Source of the DNA: VXOI01 sp965261945
Lineage (GTDB): Bacteria > Chloroflexota > Dehalococcoidia > Lucifugimonadales > UBA3495
Reading direction: 5' to 3'
DNA length: 64,000 bases
NCBI GenBank assembly: GCA_965261945.1
Contig: CBDHEF010000001.1
Location: forward strand, 310,001-374,000
In this document: in pieces, positions 58,162 to 64,000 of the stretch
How positions within the stretch are numbered: the stretch's first letter is position 1
How the letters are laid out: every line of letters starts with the position of its first letter
Position numbers and translations under genes: made by a program
The notes under the pieces: model-generated
The model's database searches: none
What the model was told of the DNA's origin: nothing
The model's input: only the letters and a program-made list of their open reading frames with translations

Positions 58162-60123
58162 ATGCAGCTACACTTGGAAACATTGTCAATCACAGAAAAT
58201 CGACCCCAGGTCGGGACGGCGGCGCCCCGCGCCATCGAAGACGAAGATTTCCCTTTCGAGCGCCTCAGCCTAATCGCAGAACGCGAAAGCTGGCGGAAAG
58301 AAATCTACCGTCCCATTTATCATGTTCACAAGTGGTGGGCCCAGCGTTTGGGATCTGTCTTTCGCGGAATTCTCTTGGGCGCTTTGACGCCGAGAGGTAC
58401 TGACGTCATAGATTTGTTTTACTCGCCTGTCAGATTCCGGGATGTCGTCGTATTCGATCCGTTTATGGGAAGCGGCACAACCCTCGGGGAAACGTTAAAG
58501 CTGGGCGGCAAGGCCATTGGCCGCGACATAAACCCGGTATCATACCTGCAAGTTCGCACTGCCCTTACGCTGCGAGACTCAAAGGAATTGGAAAGGATAT
58601 ATCAAGAAATAGAGGCGGATGTCGCCAGTACAATTTCCAGCTACTACACTGCATATCTGCCAGACGGCGCGTTATGCCAAGCTCTGTACTATTTCTGGGT
58701 GATGCAAGCGTCCTGCCCGGTTTGCCGTATTTCTGTTGACCTGTTTTCCAACTACATCTTCGCCAAGCACGCCTACTCTGAACGCAATCCCAGAGTGCAG
58801 GTTGTATGCCCTAAATGCGGTGCGATTTCCCCGGAAGATTACCGGGTTAGCCGGATGGAGTGTTCCGGGTGCGGCCACTGTTTCGACGCAACCGCCGGGC
58901 CCGCAAAAGGCAAGGCGGCCAAGTGTCCCCAGTGCCTCTGCGAGTTTGTCATAGGCCGCGCCATAAGAGAGACCGGCTCCCCTCCTGTCTACCGTATGTA
59001 CGCAAAACTCGTTCTAACCCACGATGGAAAGAAGGAATATCACCCGATAACTGGCTACGACGAAGCCCTATACCGGAAGGCGGCTGCCGATTTGGAGAGG
59101 TCTGCCTACGGCATTCCGCAGGTGAAAATAGAACCCGGATACAACACCGACCAGGCACTTAGCTACGGTTTCCGGACTTGGAGCCAAATGTTCAATGCTC
59201 GCCAGCTTCTCTGCATATCCACATTGGCGAGCCGCATCAAGAAAATTGATGATGCCCCGCTCCGGGACGCCTTCCTCTGCTTGTTCTCGGGAGTGCTTGA
59301 GTTCAACAATATGTTCGCATCTTACAAGGGCGAGGGAACCGGCGCAGTCAGGCATATGTTCAATCACCACATCCTGAAACCCGAGCGTACCCCCTTGGAA
59401 GCGAACATCTGGGGGACGCCCAAGAGCTCAGGGGCCTTCTCAACGCTATTTCGCAGCAGGCTGATGCGGGCGGCCCAATATGCTCAGCAGCCCTTTGAGC
59501 TGGCGCTGTCGCCCGATGATACGGGCAAGCAGTCCATAAAGACGTACAACATCAATGAACCTTTAACCGGAATTACCAACAGCGAGTCCTATGACCAGTT
59601 TTGCAGGAACTCCAAGCTCTACGTTTCCTGCGGAGATTCGGCGGTCACCGACTTGCCTGACAGATGCGTTGACCTAGTAGTCACAGACCCGCCCTTCTTC
59701 GACAACGTGCATTACTCGCAATTGGCGGACTTCTTTTACTCTTGGCAGAGGGTAATTCTCGATGATGCTCCCAGTCATAGAGCGGACACCACCCGCTCGA
59801 AGTCGGAAGTCCAGAATTCGGACGCCAAGGCTTTTACCGACCGCTTGACCCAAGTCTTTCGGGAGGCTGGCCGGGCGCTTAAGGACAGTGGGCTGCTGGT
59901 ATTTACTTACCACCATTCCAAGTGGGAGGGTTGGCAGAGCGTCCTGAACGCAATAACGTATGCGGGTTTCCGGATAGTGGCGTGTCACCCGGTAAAAGCA
60001 GAGATGTCCGTAGCGGCTCCCAAGCGCCAGGCGAAATCTCCCATCAACTTCGACATTATCATGGTATGCCGCAAGAGCCGGTGTGAACCGCCGGAATGGA
60101 GAACAGGGGCGGCTTTGCGCTAA
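58162..60123 (+). CDS. adenine-specific DNA methylase with zinc ribbons (DUF1156/COG1743-like)
   Basis: 653 residues. SLIAERESWRKEIYRPIYHV then HKWWAQRLGSVFRGILLGAL is the DUF1156-type opening. Motif I is VFDPFMGSGTTLGETLKLGG near residue 95; motif IV is LVVTDPPFFDNVHYSQLADF near 515. Between them are cysteine-rich ribbons (CPVC, CPKCG, CSGCG, CPQC, residues about 190-260). It should methylate adenine N6 or cytosine N4. It is intact, next to the broken nuclease, and followed by a small gene whose start overlaps its 3' end. ATG at 58162 has no clear ribosome site. Confidence 0.82.
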   Translation: MQLHLETLSITENRPQVGTAAPRAIEDEDFPFERLSLIAERESWRKEIYRPIYHVHKWWAQRLGSVFRGILLGALTPRGTDVIDLFYSPVRFRDVVVFDPFMGSGTTLGETLKLGGKAIGRDINPVSYLQVRTALTLRDSKELERIYQEIEADVASTISSYYTAYLPDGALCQALYYFWVMQASCPVCRISVDLFSNYIFAKHAYSERNPRVQVVCPKCGAISPEDYRVSRMECSGCGHCFDATAGPAKGKAAKCPQCLCEFVIGRAIRETGSPPVYRMYAKLVLTHDGKKEYHPITGYDEALYRKAAADLERSAYGIPQVKIEPGYNTDQALSYGFRTWSQMFNARQLLCISTLASRIKKIDDAPLRDAFLCLFSGVLEFNNMFASYKGEGTGAVRHMFNHHILKPERTPLEANIWGTPKSSGAFSTLFRSRLMRAAQYAQQPFELALSPDDTGKQSIKTYNINEPLTGITNSESYDQFCRNSKLYVSCGDSAVTDLPDRCVDLVVTDPPFFDNVHYSQLADFFYSWQRVILDDAPSHRADTTRSKSEVQNSDAKAFTDRLTQVFREAGRALKDSGLLVFTYHHSKWEGWQSVLNAITYAGFRIVACHPVKAEMSVAAPKRQAKSPINFDIIMVCRKSRCEPPEWRTGAALR

Positions 60124-60332
60124 CCCAGGCCTTTGACCGCGCCGAGGCACAGGTGGCGAGGTTAAGAGCGAGCGGTTGGAAATTGAGCCGGAATGACATC
60201 GGCGTAGTGGTCATGGCGCAAATAGTGGCGGAAATCTCTAGGCGAGTGGGAAAGCAATTCACGGAGGAGATATTTGTCCAAGCACAAGATTCCATTGCTC
60301 AGGCTATCAACCGGCTAGAGAGTTTTGGGTAG
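60096..60332 (+). CDS. small helical protein downstream of the methylase
   Basis: 78 residues, starting inside the methylase 3' end. FALTQAFDRAEAQVARLRAS and GVVVMAQIVAEISRRVGKQF are helical, with a C-terminal VQAQDSIAQAINRLESFG. Overlap suggests co-translation. It could be an accessory or control protein of the methylase locus; family not recognised. Confidence 0.55.
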   Translation: MENRGGFALTQAFDRAEAQVARLRASGWKLSRNDIGVVVMAQIVAEISRRVGKQFTEEIFVQAQDSIAQAINRLESFG

Positions 60333-60397
60333 ATTATGGCAGGGATGCCTGGCCGGAGTCAGCCGGTTCAGGCGGATTCTAAAGGCTTGGCTTGCTG

Positions 60398-60865
60398 CTA
60401 CTCGCCCGGCCCTGATCCCAGCGGCAACAGTTCGCCCGTAAGCCGCCGCCAGCGAAGCCGCCGCTCTCTGTTATCCAGGGCGACAGGCCGTGGCGGCAGG
60501 AGGCGCAGGGCTTCCATCTCCGCCAGCAGGGTCTTGGCGCCGGCGACGCTGGCCGCGATGGTGTCCAGCCCCATATTGTCTTCGTAGAAATTGATGTGCA
60601 GGTCTTTCGCCGTGGTGAATAGTAGCCACACATCAGGGCGGCTCCATTCCTCCGATAGCTGAAACGCCACGTCGTTCAGGAGCCTATGCCCCTGATGGCG
60701 CCAGCCCCGCTGCTCGGCGATGGACTTGGTGGCTTCTGCGACTGCGCCCCAGCCTTTTTCGGACGCCTGAACGCGATCTCCGGCAAGCAGGTACTCATCC
60801 GCCTTTTCGATGTAGTGGCGGCTCAGTTCGGCGTACCTTTCCGATTCGGAGTCTGAGGGTTCCAT
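60398..60865 (-). CDS. PaREP1-like helical protein
   Basis: 155 residues from the ATG at 60865 (GGGAG upstream). YIEKADEYLLAGDRVQASEK, GWGAVAEATKSIAEQRGWRH and a following helical stretch (LLNDVAFQLSEEW) resemble the PaREP1 family, which has a HEPN-like helical fold. HEPN proteins include RNases and nucleotidyltransferase partners, but the RxxxxH motif was not found. Function unknown. Confidence 0.55.
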   Translation of the reverse strand: MEPSDSESERYAELSRHYIEKADEYLLAGDRVQASEKGWGAVAEATKSIAEQRGWRHQGHRLLNDVAFQLSEEWSRPDVWLLFTTAKDLHINFYEDNMGLDTIAASVAGAKTLLAEMEALRLLPPRPVALDNRERRLRWRRLTGELLPLGSGPGE

Positions 60866-60988
60866 TACTTTCTCCCTACCCCGGCCCTTTGCCTGAGGTT
60901 ATATTACCATCCTGCTATGTCCCTGCCGCTATGCCCCTGGGCATTCTGGTGTAGAATCATGGCAGATACCGTAGTTGAGGGGCCTTGC

Positions 60989-61996
60989 ATGAAGTTCGGA
61001 GTTTTTTACCAGATGCCCTGTGCCGCGGACCAGTCTCCGGCGCAGCGTTACCAGGACACCATAGCTCAGGTGCAGTTGGCCGACAAATTGGGATTTGACG
61101 CGGCATGGCTGGCCGAACTGCACTTCAACCAACGTTTTTCGGTAATGCCCGCGCCGCTCATGGTAGGCTCCGCCATAGCCCAGACCACCAGCCGTATACG
61201 CATCGGCACGGCTGTACACTTGATGCCTCTGCACCAGCCCATACGACTGGCCGAGGAAGGGGCGGCGCTGGACGTGCTTTCGGGCGGACGCTCCATTTTC
61301 GGTATCGGACGGGGCGCCATTCCCACCCACTTCCAGGGTTATGGCGTCGATCAGGAAGAGGCCAGGGAGCGCTTCCTGGAAGGGTTGGAAATGGTGCTGG
61401 GAATGTGGGCGCAGGACGACTACAGCTACCAGGGTAAGTACCATCAGGCCGACGGAATCACGATTGCTCCGAAGCCGATCCAGAAGCCCCACCCGCCGGT
61501 CTACATCGCGTCCAACAGCGCCGACACCTTCAATCTCGTGGGACAGTTGGGGCATAACATACTGGTAGCCCCCACTATCGTCACGGTTCAGGGCGCACTG
61601 ACCGGACTGGAGACCTACCGCTCGGAGCTTGAAAGGAACGGACACGACCCGGCGGACCGCAATGTGAATGTGACGGTTCACGTCAATGTTGACCAGGACG
61701 AAGGCAAGGCTCGCATCGGGTTTGAAAAGACCATCAACAACTACCTGGGCACCCTTAGGGGCGGCTCAGGACGCGGTTCGGCGCGAGCCCAAACGCTGGA
61801 CTACGAGACCGTCTTGGACGAGTATGCCGCGGTTGGCACACCGGAGCAGGTCGCCGAGAGACTGGACAAGCTCAAGGGAATGTACGGTCCCGACGGTTTC
61901 ATCTGCTGGTTCAATACCGGCGGAATGATTCCTCACGAAGAAGTGAAATCCTCCATGAGCCTCTTCGCCGAAGAAGTGATGCCCAACTTCAGCTAA
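60989..61996 (+). CDS. LLM-class (luciferase-like) flavin-dependent oxidoreductase
   Basis: 335 residues from the ATG at 60989 (GAGGGG upstream). KFGVFYQMPCAADQSPAQRY, ADKLGFDAAWLAELHFNQRF, RIRIGTAVHLMPLHQPIRLA, LSGGRSIFGIGRGAIPTHFQ and KPHPPVYIASNSADTFNLVG match bacterial luciferase-like monooxygenases that use FMNH2. Substrate unknown. A TGTAGAAT extended -10-like element lies about 35 bp upstream. Confidence 0.87.
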   Translation: MKFGVFYQMPCAADQSPAQRYQDTIAQVQLADKLGFDAAWLAELHFNQRFSVMPAPLMVGSAIAQTTSRIRIGTAVHLMPLHQPIRLAEEGAALDVLSGGRSIFGIGRGAIPTHFQGYGVDQEEARERFLEGLEMVLGMWAQDDYSYQGKYHQADGITIAPKPIQKPHPPVYIASNSADTFNLVGQLGHNILVAPTIVTVQGALTGLETYRSELERNGHDPADRNVNVTVHVNVDQDEGKARIGFEKTINNYLGTLRGGSGRGSARAQTLDYETVLDEYAAVGTPEQVAERLDKLKGMYGPDGFICWFNTGGMIPHEEVKSSMSLFAEEVMPNFS

Positions 61997-62000
61997 ATAA

Positions 62001-62040
62001 TCCTCTCTCCCTCTGGGGGAGGGTTAGGGTGGGGGCGTTA
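62001..62040. repeat. REP-like repeat family 2
   Basis: CCTCTCTCCCTCTGGGGGAG then GGTTAGGGTGGGGGCG, just after the LLM stop and before rarA. Confidence 0.7.
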
Positions 62041-62070
62041 CCGGCGCAGATAAAGGCTAGGAACAGGAAT

Positions 62071-63462
62071 TTGAGTTCCAGCGAATCGCTTTTCGACCGT
62101 CAGAGCCGCCTCGACGCCGAGCGCAATGCGCCGCTGGCGGAAAGGATGCGCCCCAGGGCCTTCGACGAATTCATCGGCCAGGAGCAGGTGGTCGGGCGCG
62201 ACCGGGTGCTGTTCCGGGCCATCGCCGCCGGGCGTCTGCCGTCGTTCATCCTATGGGGGCCGCCGGGCGCAGGCAAGACGACCCTGGCCCGGCTGATGGC
62301 TACCGCCACGCAGGCCGCCTTCGAGCCGGTCAGCGCAGTCACGTCCGGCGTGGCCGACCTGCGGCGCATCGTCGCCGAGGCCCGCGACCGGCGGGGGATG
62401 CACGGGCAGGCGACCATACTGTTCGTTGACGAGATTCACCGCTTCAATAAGGCGCAGCAGGACGTTATCCTGCCTCACGTCGAGAACGGTACGGTTACCT
62501 TGATTGGAGCCACAACTGAAAACCCCTCGTTCGAAGTCATCGCTCCGTTGCTGTCGCGCAGCCGCGTATTCGCGCTGCAAAGCCTGGCCCCGGAAGAAGT
62601 GGAGGCCATCGTCATACGCGCCACTGAAGACGGGGAACGCGGTCTGGGCGATATGAAAGTGGCCATTGCCCCAGACGCTGTGGCTCACCTGGTGAACATT
62701 GCCAACGGCGACGCCCGCGTTGCGTTGAACGCGCTGGAAACGGCCGCCTACGCCACCGGGCCTGACGCCGCCGGCGGCCGGCTCATTGACCTGGACACCA
62801 TCGCCGATGCCCTGCAACGACGCTCGCCGATGTACGACAAGGCGGGAGACAGCCACTACGACACCATATCCGCCTTCATCAAGTCGGTGCGAGGCTCGTC
62901 TCCCGACGGTGCGCTCTACTGGCTGGCCCGGATGATCGAGTCGGGCGAAGACCCGCTGTTCATCGCGCGGCGCCTGGTGATTCTGTCGGCGGAAGACATC
63001 GGCCTGGCCGACCCGCAGGCCCTGACGGTGGCGGTCGCCGCTCAACAGGCCGTGCATTTCATCGGAATGCCCGAGGGCCGCATCCCCCTGGCCGAGGCCA
63101 CGGTCTACCTGGCCACCGCGCCCAAGAGCAACACGGCCTACGCCGCTCTGAACGAGGCGATGGCCGATGTGCGCCGCCTGCCCAACGACCCGGTGCCGCT
63201 CCATCTGCGCAACGCAGTGACCGGCATGATGCAACAGATGGGATACGGCCGGGACTACAAGTATTCCCACGACCACGAAGGACACTTCGCACCCCAGGAG
63301 TACCTGCCGCCTCAATTGCAGGGCCGCCGCTACTACCACCCCGGAACAGAGGGAGCGGAGAGGGAGATTGCGGAGCGGCTGCGCCGTTGGTGGGGAGAGG
63401 GGGATCACTCGCACAACGCTGAAACCGCAAAACCGCACGACGAACCGAACAAGGGGCTATAA
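62071..63462 (+). CDS. rarA: replication-associated recombination protein RarA (MgsA)
   Basis: 463 residues from a TTG at 62071 with AGGAACAGGAA upstream; a GTG at 62029 inside the repeat is a longer option. APLAERMRPRAFDEFIGQEQ, Walker A LWGPPGAGKTTLARLMATAT, Walker B ATILFVDEIHRFNKAQQDVI, sensor TTENPSFEVIAPLLSRSRVF, and the RarA C-terminal blocks KAGDSHYDTISAFIKSVRGS and SAEDIGLADPQAL. This clamp-loader-like ATPase acts at stalled forks with SSB. Its last bases overlap the mazF remnant. Confidence 0.93.
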   Translation: MSSSESLFDRQSRLDAERNAPLAERMRPRAFDEFIGQEQVVGRDRVLFRAIAAGRLPSFILWGPPGAGKTTLARLMATATQAAFEPVSAVTSGVADLRRIVAEARDRRGMHGQATILFVDEIHRFNKAQQDVILPHVENGTVTLIGATTENPSFEVIAPLLSRSRVFALQSLAPEEVEAIVIRATEDGERGLGDMKVAIAPDAVAHLVNIANGDARVALNALETAAYATGPDAAGGRLIDLDTIADALQRRSPMYDKAGDSHYDTISAFIKSVRGSSPDGALYWLARMIESGEDPLFIARRLVILSAEDIGLADPQALTVAVAAQQAVHFIGMPEGRIPLAEATVYLATAPKSNTAYAALNEAMADVRRLPNDPVPLHLRNAVTGMMQQMGYGRDYKYSHDHEGHFAPQEYLPPQLQGRRYYHPGTEGAEREIAERLRRWWGEGDHSHNAETAKPHDEPNKGL

Positions 63463-63798
63463 GCCAACCACAAGCCGCAGGCCGTCATCTATCAATGTAA
63501 TGGTCTCCGGCGACAGCGGCCCAACCCGCTCCGTGAGGAGAGATTTGTGTATAGTGAGAATCTGAGAGACATTTGCCACCGAGTTTTCTCGGAGACCCGA
63601 TTCCCGTCGCTCCAAGAGAACATTGCCGGGAGCGGCAGCTAAACGGAGATTTGACGTAATGACAGCTACTATTACTGTACTGATCTGACTGCCATTGAAC
63701 CGGTTATCCTGCACCACTACCACCGGCCTCGAATAACCTGGGCCGGAGCCGACAGGTTCAGGAAGGGAAGCCCATCATATTTCTCCCCTTTTTATCAC
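63457..63798 (-). pseudogene. MazF/PemK toxin gene with premature stop
   Basis: On the minus strand from a GTG at 63798 the frame reads MIKRGEI, then TGA at 63775-63777, then WASLPEPVGSGPGYSRPVVV through to GLRLVVGL at 63457. MazF proteins have two Trp codons at this point (GEIWWA), so TGA replaced the first TGG. NLRLAAAPGNVLLERRESGL and SQILTIHKSLLTERVG confirm the family, an mRNA-cleaving toxin. The GTG overlaps the antitoxin stop (GTGA). Confidence 0.85.
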
Positions 63799-63935
63799 CA
63801 GTCCTCTCTCGAAGGGGAAGCCAATTGCATCTTTAGAAGGGTTTCTTCAACTTCGGAAGATTCTTGAGCATATTCATCGTCCAGCTTTTCGGCTTCCGAG
63901 AAAACATCATCTGGGACGGACGTCTCTATGCTCAT
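63795..63935 (-). CDS. shortened MazE/RHH-type antitoxin
   Basis: 46 residues: MSIETSVPDDVFSEAEKLDD, then EYAQESSEVEETLLKMQLAS and PSREDW. The start and the end match ribbon-helix-helix antitoxins of MazF modules (usually 75-90 residues), but the middle, containing the second helix of the DNA-binding fold, is missing. An internal deletion is likely. AAGAG lies before the ATG. It may no longer bind its operator. Confidence 0.65.
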   Translation of the reverse strand: MSIETSVPDDVFSEAEKLDDEYAQESSEVEETLLKMQLASPSREDW

Positions 63936-64000
63936 CTCTTCACCACAGACTGGAACTAGCATTGAGATAAAATGCAGGAAAACAGGTTGTTTATTCCTAT
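63936..64000. other. window edge, likely promoter region of the TA remnant
   Basis: AT-rich DNA upstream of the antitoxin, with no gene. No clear -35/-10 pair is visible. Confidence 0.3.

Overview
The window looks like a piece of a GC-rich bacterial chromosome. I think Chloroflexota is most likely, something like the Dehalococcoidia/SAR202 or sponge-associated lineages, but this rests on gene content only. The hints are a DUF3090/SCO1664 pair, several LLM flavin-dependent oxidoreductases, a UbiA-type phosphoribosyltransferase, a CitE-like lyase, four Uma2-type nuclease genes and FmdB zinc ribbons. There is no rRNA, no intact tRNA and no CRISPR array.

Layout. 0.2-2.9 kb holds an EcoRII-type restriction-modification-repair operon (cytosine methylase, Vsr, EcoRII-like nuclease). 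3.0-4.9 kb is a rearranged island: the start of a truncated adenine methylase, then six tandem small genes of two alternating types, bracketed by GC-rich hairpins and by a partial copy of the neighbouring amidohydrolase tail. 5.0-7.7 kb carries an N-acyl-D-amino-acid-deacylase-type amidohydrolase with a Rieske [2Fe-2S]-like domain inside it, behind an Rrf2 regulator with an Fe-S-type cysteine triplet; both genes have good sigma-70 promoters. 8-11 kb holds a thioesterase, a UbiA-family gene and a DUF362 gene. 11.0-13.0 kb is an ATPase/HNH nuclease pair resembling the Septu (PtuAB) anti-phage system. 13-18 kb: YchF-like ATPase, VOC protein, SCO1664/DUF3090 pair, ComM. 18.2-23.3 kb is one long minus-strand operon: two FmdB-like proteins, ThiE, a translin-family protein, a gentisate-dioxygenase-like bicupin and two metallo-beta-lactamase-fold hydrolases.

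23.4-27.0 kb contains Uma2/DUF4268 nuclease-like genes with a clear 697-bp tandem duplication, followed by DNA polymerase I. 29.9-32.0 kb holds a PLD-type nuclease and a small partner flanked by two retropepsin-like genes. 32-44 kb is mostly metabolism and repair (CitE-like, FolB, HD oxygenase-like, SDR, thiolase-like, Xer recombinase, UvrC, LmbE, MetE-like, LLM). 44-50 kb holds an orphan Phd-type antitoxin, a pterin dehydratase, ArgH, Rpe, a HicAB module, L28, an EVE protein and QueG. 50-64 kb holds a DUF91-like nuclease, a dUTPase-like protein, GroEL, FolK, FolP, an acyl-CoA carboxylase subunit, a DUF1156-type methylase next to a broken nuclease, RarA and a decayed MazEF-like module.

The strongest cross-window pattern is disarmed effectors. 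Three toxin or nuclease genes are broken by a small lesion: hicA by an 8-bp tandem duplication, a PD-(D/E)xK nuclease by a 14-bp tandem duplication and mazF by a Trp-to-stop change. The matching HicB antitoxin and methylase remain open, and a Phd antitoxin stands alone. Two families of dispersed palindromic repeats also run through the window; copies appear to have altered the ends or interiors of queG, folP and the truncated methylase.
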